NCBI RefSeq assembly: GCF_947497005.1
Contig: NZ_CANMFF010000001.1
Coordinates: 310,001-374,000, forward strand
Reading direction: 5' to 3'
DNA: 64,000 nt
Source: an uncultured Ruegeria sp.
Lineage (GTDB): Bacteria; Pseudomonadota; Alphaproteobacteria; Rhodobacterales; Rhodobacteraceae
Positions within the stretch are counted from its first letter, which is position 1. Every line of letters starts with the position of its first letter. Position numbers and translations under genes: made by a program. The notes under the pieces are model-generated. The model had not been told where the DNA came from and searched no databases. It saw only the letters and a list, made by a program, of their open reading frames with translations. This document shows positions 7,840 to 18,123 of the stretch, piece after piece.

Positions 7840-9717
7840 ATGGCACCGAAGAACGACAATCCTGCTGATCCGTTCAAAAAGGCTCTGGCCGAAGCCACCA
7901 AAGTCATGGCCGATGATCCGGAACTGAGCGTTTCGTACACGGTTGACCCTTCGGGCCTGTCGGGCGAGTCGATGCGGTTGCCGCAGGTCTCTCGCCGGAT
8001 GACGCGCGAAGAGGTGCTGCTGGCGCGCGGCACGGCAGACGCTTTGGCGTTACAACGCAAGTATCATGACGATGCGACGCACAACCGCTATGCGCCTCCG
8101 GGTGATATGGCGCGGGATCTTTACGAGGCGATGGAGGTTGCGCGGTGCGAGGCGATGGGTGCGCGGGACATGCCCGGCACCGCCAGCAATATCGACGTCA
8201 AGATCGGGCATGAGGCGATCCGGCGCGGGTATGATCAGTGCAAACAGCCTGCCGATGCACCTTTGTCGGTGGCAGCCGGGTACCTGATCCGTCACCTCGC
8301 CACCGGGCGCGATCTGCCGCCTGCTGCCGAAAACGTCATGAATTTGTGGCGTGGATTTATCGAGGAACAGGCCGGTGGCGTGTTGGAAAACCTTGATGAA
8401 GTGCTCTCGAATCAAGCCGAATTCGCCAAGTTTGCCCGTCAGATGATTAAGGATCTGGGCTATGGCGACCAGCTGGGCGATGATCCCGATGAGCTGGACG
8501 ACGAGCAGGACGATCAAGCCGAGGACGACGCCGAGGAACAGCCCGATCCCGACAGTACTGGTCAGGATGATCAGGACGAGCAGGATGCGGATGCGACCCC
8601 TGAGCAAACTCAGGAAGAGCAGCAGGATCAGTCTCAGGCCCAGGTCTCGATGGATGAGATGGCCGAGGATGAGATGGGCGATGAGGCAGAGATGCCAGAC
8701 GGCGAAGCGCCGCTGGAACCACCTGCCCCGCCGCCAGCGTCCGAGGCTGACCCGGATTACAAGGTCTATCTGGACACCCATGACGAAGAGATCGCCGCCG
8801 AAGATCTGGCAGAACCTGCCGAGCTGGAACGCCTGCGGGCCTATCTGGATCAGCAGTTGGAGCCGCTGAAGGGGGCCGTGAGCCGTCTGGCCAACAAACT
8901 TCAACGCCGGTTGCAGGCGCAGCAAAACCGCAGTTGGGAGTTCGACCGGGAGGAAGGCATTCTGGACGCGGGACGATTGGCGCGTGTGGTGGCCAACCCG
9001 ACCACACCGCTGAGCTTCAAGGTCGAGAAGGACACAGAGTTCCGCGATACTGTGGTTACGCTGCTGCTGGACAACTCTGGCTCGATGCGCGGGCGTCCGA
9101 TCTCGATCGCAGCCATTTGCGCGGATGTTCTGGCGCGAACCCTGGAGCGGTGTAATGTGAAAGTCGAGATTCTGGGCTTTACCACCCGGGCGTGGAAAGG
9201 TGGTCAGGCGCGTGAGGCGTGGCTGAACGATGGTCGACCGCAACAACCCGGGCGTCTGAACGATCTGCGCCACATCATCTATAAAGGGGCCGATGCCCCG
9301 TGGCGACGGGCCCGGCCCAATCTGGGCCTGATGATGAAAGAGGGTCTGCTGAAAGAAAACATCGACGGTGAGGCGCTGGAATGGGCGCACCGGCGGATGC
9401 TGGCGCGGCGCGAGCAGCGCAAGATCCTGATGGTGATTTCGGATGGCGCGCCCGTGGATGATTCAACGTTGAGCGTGAACCCGGCCAACTATCTGGAAAA
9501 ACATCTGCGCGACGTGATCGCAATGGTCGAGAAGCGCAAGATTGTCGAGCTGCTGGCCATCGGGATCGGCCACGACGTGACCCGGTATTATGACCGAGCC
9601 GTGACCATCACCGATGTAGAGCAACTGGCTGGTGCGATGACCGAGCAGTTGGCAGCCCTGTTCGACAGTGATCCGCGGGCGCGGGCACGGGTGATGGGAA
9701 TGAGAAAGGCCAGCTGA
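7840..9717 (+). CDS. cobT: Cobaltochelatase subunit CobT
   Basis: Second ring subunit of the aerobic cobalt chelatase (625 residues). The N-terminal CobT domain (1-205) precedes a strongly acidic Asp/Glu/Gln linker (about 207-290), a Pro-rich hinge (290-300) and a C-terminal von Willebrand A domain. The metal site motif DNSGSM is at 411-416, with further vWA features near [10 protein letters not shown]. It works with CobS and CobN in cytoplasmic vitamin B12 synthesis. The start ATG 7840 is preceded by the purine run AAGAAAGG. The acidic linker is typical of the family and not an assembly artefact. Together with cobS this implies an oxygen-dependent cobalamin pathway. Confidence 0.95.
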   Translation: MAPKNDNPADPFKKALAEATKVMADDPELSVSYTVDPSGLSGESMRLPQVSRRMTREEVLLARGTADALALQRKYHDDATHNRYAPPGDMARDLYEAMEVARCEAMGARDMPGTASNIDVKIGHEAIRRGYDQCKQPADAPLSVAAGYLIRHLATGRDLPPAAENVMNLWRGFIEEQAGGVLENLDEVLSNQAEFAKFARQMIKDLGYGDQLGDDPDELDDEQDDQAEDDAEEQPDPDSTGQDDQDEQDADATPEQTQEEQQDQSQAQVSMDEMAEDEMGDEAEMPDGEAPLEPPAPPPASEADPDYKVYLDTHDEEIAAEDLAEPAELERLRAYLDQQLEPLKGAVSRLANKLQRRLQAQQNRSWEFDREEGILDAGRLARVVANPTTPLSFKVEKDTEFRDTVVTLLLDNSGSMRGRPISIAAICADVLARTLERCNVKVEILGFTTRAWKGGQAREAWLNDGRPQQPGRLNDLRHIIYKGADAPWRRARPNLGLMMKEGLLKENIDGEALEWAHRRMLARREQRKILMVISDGAPVDDSTLSVNPANYLEKHLRDVIAMVEKRKIVELLAIGIGHDVTRYYDRAVTITDVEQLAGAMTEQLAALFDSDPRARARVMGMRKAS

Positions 9718-9727
9718 AGCTGACCTT

Positions 9728-9761
9728 GCCTCCGGCGGGAGTATTTTCTGAAAAGGTAAAG
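9728..9761 (+). repeat. Intergenic repeat, copy 2 (GCCTCCGGCGG type)
   Basis: Second copy of the repeat found after cobS: GCCTCCGGCGGGAGTATTTT, ending AAAGGTAAAG. It starts 11 bases after the cobT stop and can fold as CTCC/GGAG before a T run, so it may serve as a weak terminator. Confidence 0.6.
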
Positions 9762-9869
9762 TGCCAGGCGCTTCTGAGGTCTGGCCGGTTTCGGCGGAGT
9801 ATTCCCGATCTGGACATTTTTTGAATTGCGCCTCAGGGTCTCGCACAAACGCTGTTGATGAGGCTGCCT

Positions 9870-11660
9870 ATGTTCCAATCCTTCGAAGTGACTGCCCGCC
9901 CGGAACAGGGGCCACCGAGACTGGCCGAATTACGGGAACAGATGGCGCAGGAGGGGCTGGACGGGTTTCTGATTCCGCGCGCAGATGCGCATCAGGGCGA
10001 ATATGTTGCGCCACGCGATGAGCGCCTGGCCTGGTTGACCGGGTTTACGGGGTCAGCCGGGTTTTGCGCGGCCTTGCGCGACGTAGCGGGGGTTTTTATC
10101 GACGGGCGGTATCGCACTCAGGTCAAGGCACAGGTTGCAAAAGAATTCACCCCCGTTCCCTGGCCTGAGGTCAGCCTGAGCACTTGGCTGAAAGAGCAGT
10201 TGCCCAATGGGGGCAAGATCGGGTTCGATCCATGGCTGCATGCGACGGGGCAGATTTCCAGCGCCGTGGAAGATCTGGAAGGATCGGGCATCGATCTGGT
10301 GCGGTGCGAAAACCTTGTGGACAGGGTCTGGGCAGATCAGCCCGCCCCACCGATGAACCCCGTCAAGGCACATCCGATTGAGTTTGCGGGGGAAAGTGCA
10401 GACAGCAAGATTGCCCGCTTGGCCGAAAACCTTCGGCAGGCCAGACACACGGCAGCTGTGATCACCCTGCCGGATTCGATCATGTGGCTGTTGAATATCC
10501 GAGGATCGGACATTGCGTACAACCCGGTGGCTCATGGCTTTGCGATCCTGCACGCAGGTGGTCAGGTTGATCTGTTCATGGCGGCGGCGAAACTGGCGGG
10601 GGTAAGGGATTATCTGAGCCCTCAGGTAACTCTACACGAGCCGCAGGCACTGCTGGACGCGGTTGCGGCTTTGGGCGGGTTGGTACAAGTGGACGTGGGT
10701 ACGGTGCCTCAGATCGTGGCGGACGCTCTGGACGATGCAATGACCGACGGAGGTGACCCCTGCGCCTTGCCCAAGGCCTGTAAGAACGCGGCTGAAATTG
10801 CGGGCAGCGCCGAGGCGCATTTACGCGATGCGGTGGCGGTCATCGATACCTTGTGCTGGCTGGACAAACAGGCCACGGGCAGCATCACCGAAATGCAGGT
10901 TGTCACGCGGCTGGAAGAAAACCGTCGCAAGGGGGATGCGCTGCAGGATATTTCGTTCGACACTATCGCCGGGACGGGTCCGAACGGTGCGATCATGCAT
11001 TATCGCGTGACTGAAGAGACCGACAGCCTGTTGGAAAATGGTCATATTCTGGTACTGGACAGTGGCGGGCAATATCTGGACGGCACCACTGACATCACGC
11101 GGACCATTGCCATCGGCGAAGTCGGCGCGGAGGAAAAAACCTGCTTTACCCGTGTACTGAAGGGCATGATTGCCATGTCGATGCTGCGTTGGCCTACGGG
11201 CCTTGCCGGGCGTGACATCGAATGCGTGGCCCGCACGCCGCTTTGGTCGGCAGGGCAGGATTTCAATCATGGGGTCGGACATGGGGTCGGAGCTTATCTG
11301 AGTGTGCATGAAGGGCCGCAACGCCTGTCGAAGGTCAGTCATGTGCCGCTGCAACCCGGCATGATCCTGTCGAACGAGCCGGGTTATTACCGCGAAGGCG
11401 CCTTTGGCATCCGCATCGAAAACCTTGTCGTGGTGGAAGAGGCCCCGTCTCTGCCCGGCGGCGATACCGAACGTGCGATGTTGAACTGGCGCACCCTGAC
11501 TTTCGTGCCGATTGACCGCAGGCTGATCGTGACCGATATGTTGACGGCTGGCGAACGCGACTGGCTGAACGCTTATCACTGTGACGTTGCAAAAAATATC
11601 CGCCCGAGGCTGGGACATGACGCGCAATTGTGGTTGGATGCCGCAACTGCGCCGATCTGA
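9870..11660 (+). CDS. pepP: Xaa-Pro aminopeptidase (M24B)
   Basis: Cytoplasmic dimetal aminopeptidase releasing N-terminal residues before proline (596 residues from ATG 9870). An N-terminal creatinase-like domain pair (about 1-310) precedes the pita-bread domain. Metal ligands are visible: Asp397 and Asp408 in LDSGGQYLDGTTDIT, His471 in HGVGHGVG, Glu503 in NEPGYY and Glu517 in IRIENL. The length near 600 matches the long, eukaryote-like XPNPEP1 type rather than the 440-residue E. coli PepP. GAGG six bases before 9870 decides this start over ATG 9858. It begins about 150 bases behind cobT. Confidence 0.92.
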   Translation: MFQSFEVTARPEQGPPRLAELREQMAQEGLDGFLIPRADAHQGEYVAPRDERLAWLTGFTGSAGFCAALRDVAGVFIDGRYRTQVKAQVAKEFTPVPWPEVSLSTWLKEQLPNGGKIGFDPWLHATGQISSAVEDLEGSGIDLVRCENLVDRVWADQPAPPMNPVKAHPIEFAGESADSKIARLAENLRQARHTAAVITLPDSIMWLLNIRGSDIAYNPVAHGFAILHAGGQVDLFMAAAKLAGVRDYLSPQVTLHEPQALLDAVAALGGLVQVDVGTVPQIVADALDDAMTDGGDPCALPKACKNAAEIAGSAEAHLRDAVAVIDTLCWLDKQATGSITEMQVVTRLEENRRKGDALQDISFDTIAGTGPNGAIMHYRVTEETDSLLENGHILVLDSGGQYLDGTTDITRTIAIGEVGAEEKTCFTRVLKGMIAMSMLRWPTGLAGRDIECVARTPLWSAGQDFNHGVGHGVGAYLSVHEGPQRLSKVSHVPLQPGMILSNEPGYYREGAFGIRIENLVVVEEAPSLPGGDTERAMLNWRTLTFVPIDRRLIVTDMLTAGERDWLNAYHCDVAKNIRPRLGHDAQLWLDAATAPI

Positions 11661-11723
11661 CACCAGTCTGTTACATGGAACGGGCAGACGAGAGGCCTGA
11701 ATACGACGACGGAAGGAACAGGA

Positions 11724-12065
11724 ATGACTGAGATCACGATCCAAAAAGCGCCGGGTAAATGGAGTGTCCGCTCGGGCGGGGCGATTCTGGGCGAAACGAA
11801 TAACGCGCTGGAACTGCATGAAGGCGACAAGGATCCGGTGATCTATTTCCCACGCAGCGATATTGCGATGGCGTTTCTGGATCAGACCGACAAGGTGACC
11901 CACTGCCCCGGCAAGGGCGATGCGACGCATTTTTCCATCGTCAACAAGTCATCCACAACCGAAAATGCGGTGTGGAGCTATGAAGATCCAATCCCGACCG
12001 TGGCCGAGATCAAGGGCCATCTGGCGTTTTACCCGGTAGAGTCGGTGAAAGTGGAACAGATCTGA
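11724..12065 (+). CDS. DUF427 domain protein
   Basis: Small protein of 113 residues matching DUF427: KWSVRSGGAILGET, then VIYFPRSDI, then THCPGKGDATHFSI, and the late VWSYEDPIP with AFYP. The domain is a single compact beta fold of unknown biochemical function, found widely in actinobacteria and alphaproteobacteria. No signal peptide or membrane segment is present, so it should be cytoplasmic. A GGAAGGAACAGG purine run just before the ATG is a good ribosome-binding site. The gene ends 33 bases before a strong terminator and is probably the last of the cobT-pepP transcript. Confidence 0.88.
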   Translation: MTEITIQKAPGKWSVRSGGAILGETNNALELHEGDKDPVIYFPRSDIAMAFLDQTDKVTHCPGKGDATHFSIVNKSSTTENAVWSYEDPIPTVAEIKGHLAFYPVESVKVEQI

Positions 12066-12098
12066 GTGCGCATCACCTCATCTTGCAGGGCGTTCAAG

Positions 12099-12122
12099 CG
12101 GGCCGACTGGCCCGTTTTTTTT
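12099..12122 (+). terminator. Rho-independent terminator
   Basis: Perfect stem CGGGCC/GGCCCG with loop GACT, followed by eight T residues (12115-12122). It closes the plus-strand run that ends with the DUF427 gene. Confidence 0.92.
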
Positions 12123-12204
12123 GCCAAGTGCAGATCCGGACGATCGGTTTTCGCGCAGGTGTATAATGCCTGGCTTACGGGGGCCGCGTTTCGTGCAATC
12201 TTAC

Positions 12205-13128
12205 CTATTTGGGGTCTTTCGCAATCACGGTACTCACAGTGCGTGTTGTCCTGCTTCTGGTGATTGCAATCGCGCCTAAGACCAAGGCACAGGCCAGGGT
12301 CTGAGATAGCGTGATCGCCTCATCAAAAGCAAAGAACCCAACGGCAAACATAGTCGGCAATTCAATGCTACCGATGATTGCGGTTTGAGACGCGCCGATC
12401 AGCGGCGAACAGATCGTGTAAATCAGCTGTGGCACAAGCGCCGTGACCAGCCCTATGCCGATGATCAATATCCAGTCGGACTGCCCTTTGGGAAGCAAAC
12501 TGGCGACATCGGCGTTCAGCATCAATGGCAAGAGCCCAAGAATCGATCCCAGGGAAATGGATGCAATGCGTGCAAGCGGGGCAATGCGGGACAGCCTGTG
12601 GACCAGGACACATATGCCAAAACCAAAGCCAAATGGCGCTGCCAGAGACATTAACAATGTCGGTACATGCCGGAGTGGAACGGATGCAGGCGAACCGGCT
12701 ATGACTGCCGCCAGCGCAATGACGGCCGCGGCCAGCACGGCGCGCCTGGTTGGTGCATCGGAGAACAAGGCCCAGGCAATGATCAATGTGAAAACCGGAT
12801 AGGTCATATAGAGCACGCCGACGGTTGAGGCGGGTAATGTTTCGAGCGCGGTCACATATCCAATCCAGCCAAGACCCATCACCACACCAGCTGACAGACC
12901 CCAACATATTTCGCGCCATGCGTGACGGTGCATGATGAGAACGGGCAGCAGCAAAACGGCCGCGACGATGTAGCGATAGAAGGCGACTGCATAAGGTGCG
13001 ACGCCTTGCTCGGTCAGCCCCCGGCTGAAATAGGGAACCAGTCCGAAACAGATTGACGCAAACAAAACACCAGCGACCGCAAACGCATAAGAAACAACCT
13101 TTTTTGTCTGAGGTGTCGTCGTCGCCAT
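12205..13128 (-). CDS. EamA/DMT family transporter
   Basis: Inner-membrane protein of 307 residues with ten hydrophobic segments arranged as two EamA repeats of five. The first repeat contains VAFYRYIVAAVLLLPVLI and the second ends with a segment around GSIELPTMFAVGFFAFDE. The drug/metabolite transporter superfamily exports amino acids, drugs or metabolites; the substrate cannot be read from the sequence. The ATG at 13128 was preferred to a TTG two codons upstream, though neither has a strong ribosome-binding site. The gene runs against the DUF427 gene, whose terminator separates them, and is divergent from the DUF3179 gene. Confidence 0.88.
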   Translation of the reverse strand: MATTTPQTKKVVSYAFAVAGVLFASICFGLVPYFSRGLTEQGVAPYAVAFYRYIVAAVLLLPVLIMHRHAWREICWGLSAGVVMGLGWIGYVTALETLPASTVGVLYMTYPVFTLIIAWALFSDAPTRRAVLAAAVIALAAVIAGSPASVPLRHVPTLLMSLAAPFGFGFGICVLVHRLSRIAPLARIASISLGSILGLLPLMLNADVASLLPKGQSDWILIIGIGLVTALVPQLIYTICSPLIGASQTAIIGSIELPTMFAVGFFAFDEAITLSQTLACALVLGAIAITRSRTTRTVSTVIAKDPK

Positions 13129-13280
13129 CCACAAGTGCTAACACGGGTTCGCGCATATTAGAGCAGAGATTCATCGAGCAGACACTTGGTTGCGCCGTCT
13201 TTTTCCCACCTCACGCAGCTGTGGCATGCAAGTGAGCGGCAATTGCGGCACACTTCCTCTGGGTATCACCGGGGGTTTCC

Positions 13281-14648
13281 ATGTCGATTTCACGTCGCGG
13301 TTTTGCAGGAATGATCGGGGCTGGCGCACTTGCACCCGGTGCTTTGTGGGCACAGCAGGATCCGATTCTGGAGGCGTTGCGCAGCACACTGAACGGGCGC
13401 CGGACCGAGTTTGAAGCGCAGATGGTCTATCTCAAAGATCGCGGCCAGCCGGATGTCGTGGCCGGGTTGCTGACTGCGATGCGCTATGCCGACCGTCGGC
13501 GGAATGAGATCATCGAAGTGATGGAGGCTCTGACCGGGCAGCGTCACGGCAATGACTGGTTCGAATGGATGCTGTGGCAAGAACGGAACCCCCAGATTGC
13601 CCCCCACCCGTCGTTGATCCCGTTCAAGCGGGAGGTTCTGGTGGGGATCGACCCGAATTTCGATGTGTTTCTGCGGTCTGAGTATCTGCAGCGCGACAGG
13701 ATGAAGATCCGGTTGGAGGAGATCACGTGGGGCGGTGTGCACAAGGATGGCATTCCGTCTCTGGACAACCCGACCCTGATCTCTGCTTCGAATGCGGGAT
13801 ACCTGAAGGGTGATGATCTGGTCTTTGGTGTCGCCATCAACGGCGACGAGCGCGCCTATCCGCTTCGGATCATGGGTTGGCATGAGATGTTCAACGAGGT
13901 GATTGGCGGTGTGCCCGTGGCGCTGGCTTATTGCACGCTCTGCGGGTCGGGCATCCTGTTTGAAACGCAAATAGCCGGGCGTCGGAAACCTCTGGTCTTC
14001 GGCTCGCCCGGGTTCCTGTATCGCTCGAACAAACTGATGTTCGACCGTGAAACGCATTCGCTGTGGAACCAGTATACCGGCAAGCCTGTTGTGGGACCTC
14101 TGGTGGATAGCGGCATCAAGCTGAAGCAGCGCCCGGTGGTGATCACGACATGGGACAGCTGGCAGACCTCGCACCCCAAGACCCGTGTTTTGTCGGTGAA
14201 CACGGGGCATCGGCGCAATTATGGGTCCGGCGTTGTCTATCGGGATTATTTCGCCTCAGGCGAGTTGATGTTCCCGGCAGTCGTGGATCAGTCCCGCCAT
14301 CGGCAGAAGGATTACATATTTGCCGTGCGCCAGTTTGGCGCCGCACGCGCTTGGCCGCTGGATGAGTTCAAGGGCAAGCCGGTTATCAATGACGCAATTG
14401 GTCAGACGCCTCTGGTTCTGATCGGCGATCCCAAGGAGCGCAGCGTGCGGGCCTATGAGCGGAAAGGCCACCAGTTCAGGGCCACGCAAAGCGGGTTGCA
14501 GGATGGGTCGGGGAAAGGCTGGACCGTTACCGAAGAGGCATTGATCGGGCCGGATGGTGCGCGTTTGCCGCGGGTCGCCGGACATATCTCTTACTGGTTT
14601 GCGTGGGACAATTACTTGGGCGACGCAGCCAGCGTATATGGCCGGTGA
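13281..14648 (+). CDS. DUF3179 protein with Tat signal
   Basis: Protein of 455 residues. The N-terminus MSISRRGFAGMIGAGALAPGALWAQQ is a twin-arginine signal with the RRGF motif and an AQQ cleavage area, so a folded, probably cofactor-bearing protein is expected in the periplasm. The body matches DUF3179: YPLRIMGWHEMFNEVIGGVPVALAYCTLCGSG, then VFGSPGFLYRSNKLMFDRETHSLWNQ, then LSVNTGHRRNYG. The CTLCGSG cysteines may bind metal; the biochemical role of the family is unknown. The long N-terminal part (about 30-150) is extra compared with the core domain. It converges with the ClC gene, three bases apart. Confidence 0.88.
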   Translation: MSISRRGFAGMIGAGALAPGALWAQQDPILEALRSTLNGRRTEFEAQMVYLKDRGQPDVVAGLLTAMRYADRRRNEIIEVMEALTGQRHGNDWFEWMLWQERNPQIAPHPSLIPFKREVLVGIDPNFDVFLRSEYLQRDRMKIRLEEITWGGVHKDGIPSLDNPTLISASNAGYLKGDDLVFGVAINGDERAYPLRIMGWHEMFNEVIGGVPVALAYCTLCGSGILFETQIAGRRKPLVFGSPGFLYRSNKLMFDRETHSLWNQYTGKPVVGPLVDSGIKLKQRPVVITTWDSWQTSHPKTRVLSVNTGHRRNYGSGVVYRDYFASGELMFPAVVDQSRHRQKDYIFAVRQFGAARAWPLDEFKGKPVINDAIGQTPLVLIGDPKERSVRAYERKGHQFRATQSGLQDGSGKGWTVTEEALIGPDGARLPRVAGHISYWFAWDNYLGDAASVYGR

Positions 14649-14651
14649 AAC

Positions 14652-16337
14652 TCAGGAATGTTCTTCGGCAGCCGTCGCCGCCAGTGCCCTGTTATAGGCC
14701 TTGAGCGCATCGACGTGATAGAGCGCACCAACAGGTGTCTCAGATCCATCCTCTTCCAAAATGACAACCGGGATGCAGGGGATGTCGTCGCGGTCGAAAT
14801 AAGGCATTGCGGCTTCCAGCGTGGCGCTGGCCTGAATGCACAAGCCCTGTTCGATCAGTCCCTGCGCCTCTTCCTTGGTGATTGAACGCGGATCCCCAAT
14901 GGGACGCATCACCGCCCCGGCGCGCAGCATGGCCAATAGATAAGCCTGCGGTCCGGCAGCCAGATGGACATCACGCCGCTCCAGTTGGGTCAGGAAGAAC
15001 GACCGATCCACAAGACGTGAGGCCAGTGCTGTGGACATCGACACGGAGGCCATCACCGCGATGCCGATCTGCCAATCCCCGGTCAGTTCAAAGACGATCA
15101 GAGTGGTCGAGATCGGCGCGCCCAACACCGCCGCGGCCACAGCACCCATTCCGGCAAAGGCATAGAGCGTGTGCGTGCCCGACACATCCGGCAGCAACCC
15201 GGTGGCGATCAGGCCAAAGGCCAGCCCGGTCAGCGCCCCGACCATCAGCGAGGGAGAAAACACGCCGCCACCCATGCGCCCGCCCATCGTGATGGCGACG
15301 GCAACCGTTTTGGTTACCGCAAACAGGACAGCTGTTGTCAGTACCAGATCACCGGTCAAAGCGCGGATGGTCGTCTCGTACCCGACACCAATGATATGCG
15401 GGAACCAGATCGCCATCAGCCCCAGCATCGCCCCGGACACCGCCGGGCGCAGCCAGCCCGGAATGGACAGGCGGTTCTGAATATGGCTGCCAATATCCTC
15501 GGCAAAGAAGATCGACCGCATCAGCAGCAGGGCGACAAAGCCACAGATCAGGCCGAGGATCAGGAAAGCTGGCAGTTCGACGTAGAATTGCAGCGATCCC
15601 GGTGTCTCCAGCGTGAATTCGGTGACATCGCCATATTCCAGACGGTTGATCACCGTTCCGGCGACCGAAGCGATGACGATTGGCGCGAAGGCATGCACGG
15701 CGAAATGGCGCAGCACAACCTCGAGCGCGAACAAGGCCCCGGCGATGGGTGCGTTGAAGCTGGCCGATACGGCGGCAGCGACCGCACAACCCAGCAGGTC
15801 TCGGCCCGTGATCCCGTCCGCGTGAATTCGGTTGCTGACCCATGTGGATATGACCCCGGCCATGTGCACCACGGGGCCTTCGCGGCCCGTTGACCCACCC
15901 GAACTGAGCGTGATCAATGAGGCGAAGAACGAGGCGATGCCCGCCTTGACCTCGACCCGCCCGTCGGTGATGGCCGAGCCTTCGATCACATCGGCAACCG
16001 ACCGGACGCGACCGTCATTGGTGAACCTGTTCAGGATCACACCCACGATCAGCCCGCCAATAATAGGGATGATCAGAACCATGAACCACGGCAGCATTTC
16101 CGCGTGGCTGTGCAGCAGCAGGATGTCATCGGTATCGTAAAGATAGGCCTGCAGCGCGCGGATGGCTTTGCGGAACCCCAAAGCCATGAACCCTGCTGCG
16201 ATCCCAATGGCCAATGCGATGAACCAGAACTGAATCTGGCTTGGCCCCCGGCGCAGCATCACCCGCCACGCATCCTTGATCGCGGCCAGAGCCTGATTGA
16301 ACTGGTTGCGCAGAACGGTGCGGGTCGATTGGGTCAT
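14652..16337 (-). CDS. ClC family chloride channel/antiporter with CBS region
   Basis: Inner-membrane protein of 561 residues. The N-terminal part carries the voltage-gated chloride channel domain, with selectivity motifs GSTGREGPVV (148-157, gating Glu153) and GGGVFSPSL (near 360). A C-terminal soluble part (about 475-555) has the CBS-like features VMRPIGDPRSITKEEA and DDIPCIPVVILEEDGS. ClC proteins move chloride, often in exchange for protons. The gating glutamate is kept, consistent with an exchanger. The start is ATG 16337. It lies downstream of recN on the same strand with a 100-base gap, so it may be separately expressed. Confidence 0.92.
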   Translation of the reverse strand: MTQSTRTVLRNQFNQALAAIKDAWRVMLRRGPSQIQFWFIALAIGIAAGFMALGFRKAIRALQAYLYDTDDILLLHSHAEMLPWFMVLIIPIIGGLIVGVILNRFTNDGRVRSVADVIEGSAITDGRVEVKAGIASFFASLITLSSGGSTGREGPVVHMAGVISTWVSNRIHADGITGRDLLGCAVAAAVSASFNAPIAGALFALEVVLRHFAVHAFAPIVIASVAGTVINRLEYGDVTEFTLETPGSLQFYVELPAFLILGLICGFVALLLMRSIFFAEDIGSHIQNRLSIPGWLRPAVSGAMLGLMAIWFPHIIGVGYETTIRALTGDLVLTTAVLFAVTKTVAVAITMGGRMGGGVFSPSLMVGALTGLAFGLIATGLLPDVSGTHTLYAFAGMGAVAAAVLGAPISTTLIVFELTGDWQIGIAVMASVSMSTALASRLVDRSFFLTQLERRDVHLAAGPQAYLLAMLRAGAVMRPIGDPRSITKEEAQGLIEQGLCIQASATLEAAMPYFDRDDIPCIPVVILEEDGSETPVGALYHVDALKAYNRALAATAAEEHS

Positions 16338-16437
16338 TGGCCCTCGGCGATCATCTCTTGATCCTTAGTAAGCCACGGAGCGCCCATATAAAAGTGAGAT
16401 AGCGACAGTGTGAGCACCAATTCACGCCATTGGCGCG

Positions 16438-18087
16438 TCAGGCTTGCAGCAGCGCCCGGGCAGCGGCGCGGGCTTCTTCGGTGATGGTATCACCTGCGAC
16501 CATGCGCGCGATCTCGTCCACCCGGTCCAGCTCGGCCAGAGGTACGACGGAGGACAGGGTTTGCCCGTTCGTTACCTGTTTTTGCACCCGCCAGTGATGC
16601 GCCGCCCGCGCGGCGACTTGCGGGGAATGGGTGACAACCAGAACCTGCCCGCCCTGCGCCAGCGATGCGAGCCTGCGCCCGACCGCATCGGCAGTTGCGC
16701 CACCGACGCCGCGATCAATCTCATCAAAGATCATCGTCCGGGCACTGTCATCACCTGACAAGCAGACCTTTAGGGCCAGCAGGAAGCGGCTGAGTTCACC
16801 CCCTGATGCGATCTTGTTCAGCGGCCCTGACGGAGCACCGGGGTTGGTGGCCACGGTGAACGCCACGGCGTCGGTCCCGTCAGGGCCCGGTTCGGACGGG
16901 GTGAGTTCGGTCTGAAACACGGCGCGTTCCATCTTGAGCGGGGCGAGTTCGGCCATGACGGCCGCATCAAGCTGCCCGGCGGCCGCCTTGCGGGCCGCGC
17001 TGAGATCGGCGGCTGCGGCATCATACGCCTGCTGTGCCGCGTCCACGGCTGCGCGTCTGTCTGCCAGATCGGCATCACCCGCTTCCAGCCGGTTCAACCG
17101 GTCGCGCAGGGTGTCGGCAAACGTGCCCAGATCGTCCGGAGCCACATCATGTTTGCGGGACTGCGCGCGGATGGCGAAAAGGCGTTCTTCGGCATGCTCC
17201 AGTTCTGTCGGATTGAAGTCCAGCGCCTGAAGGCAGGCATTCACGCCATCCTGTGCTTCGCCCAGTTCGATCATGGCGCGACCAAGCGCGGCGATCGGGC
17301 TTTCCAGCTGGCCACCCGCGTTGTCAGAAACGCCTTCCAGCCAGCGGATGGCGTCGGACATGGCCCCCTCGGCCCCGTCTCCGGACAACAGGGCAAAGGC
17401 GCGCGCGACATCGTCACGGATGCGCTCGGCCCCTTGCATCATGCGTCGGCGGGCATCCAGTTCGGCATCTTCGCCGGGTTGTGGGTCAAGCTGATCCAGT
17501 TCGGCAACCGCGTGGCGCAGGAATTCTTCTTCACTGCGGACGGCGGCCAATGCAGCTTCGGTCTCGGCCAGTGCTTTGCGCGTGCACGACATTTCGGTCC
17601 AGGCTGATCGTACTCCAGCCAGATGGTCTGATACCCCTGCAAACTCGTCCAGCATCGCACGATGACCACGTGGGTTCAGCAGCCCGCGATCGTCATGTTG
17701 GCCGTGCAATTCGATCAGAGTCTCAGAGAGCGCCCGCAGCACTTCGCCCGAACATCGGCGATCATTGACCCAAGCGGTCTTGCGCCCCTCGGCAGTGTTG
17801 ACACGACGCAGGATCAGTTCCTCGCCGCCCGGAAGGCCAGCTTCGGCCAAAACCGCGTGGGCGGGATGGTCGGCGGTGAGTTCGAACTCGGCAACAACCT
17901 CGCCCTGCGCAGCGCCCTGCCGTACCAGTTCAGCCCGGCCGCGCCAGCCCAGCACGAAGCCCAGCGAATCCAGAAGGATCGATTTGCCCGCCCCGGTTTC
18001 ACCGGTCAATGCGTTCAAGCCCGGCTGAAAACTCAGTTCAAGCCGGTCAATGATCAGCATATCGCGGATATCAAGGGCGCGCAGCAT
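16438..18087 (-). CDS. recN: DNA repair protein RecN
   Basis: SMC-like ATPase that acts early in double-strand-break repair (549 residues, normal length). Walker A GETGAGKS is at 29-36 in LNALTGETGAGKSILLDSLGFVLGWRG. The central third is rich in heptad-like Ala/Leu/Glu, forming the coiled coils. The C-terminal half has the signature SGGELSRFLLALK, Walker B ARTMIFDEIDRGVGG and VLVVTHSPQVAA. It is the last gene of the long minus-strand run, 36 bases after bamD. I saw no LexA-type box directly upstream, so any SOS control would have to come from further up. Confidence 0.95.
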   Translation of the reverse strand: MLRALDIRDMLIIDRLELSFQPGLNALTGETGAGKSILLDSLGFVLGWRGRAELVRQGAAQGEVVAEFELTADHPAHAVLAEAGLPGGEELILRRVNTAEGRKTAWVNDRRCSGEVLRALSETLIELHGQHDDRGLLNPRGHRAMLDEFAGVSDHLAGVRSAWTEMSCTRKALAETEAALAAVRSEEEFLRHAVAELDQLDPQPGEDAELDARRRMMQGAERIRDDVARAFALLSGDGAEGAMSDAIRWLEGVSDNAGGQLESPIAALGRAMIELGEAQDGVNACLQALDFNPTELEHAEERLFAIRAQSRKHDVAPDDLGTFADTLRDRLNRLEAGDADLADRRAAVDAAQQAYDAAAADLSAARKAAAGQLDAAVMAELAPLKMERAVFQTELTPSEPGPDGTDAVAFTVATNPGAPSGPLNKIASGGELSRFLLALKVCLSGDDSARTMIFDEIDRGVGGATADAVGRRLASLAQGGQVLVVTHSPQVAARAAHHWRVQKQVTNGQTLSSVVPLAELDRVDEIARMVAGDTITEEARAAARALLQA

Positions 18088-18123
18088 CAGGTCTTCAGCG
18101 TCCCGGACCAGAGGCCATGGCGA

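Noticed and set aside
8050-9390. 446-codon open frame opposite cobT
   Set aside because: It arises from the GC-rich, acidic cobT coding sequence read backwards; cobT itself is complete with all its domains.
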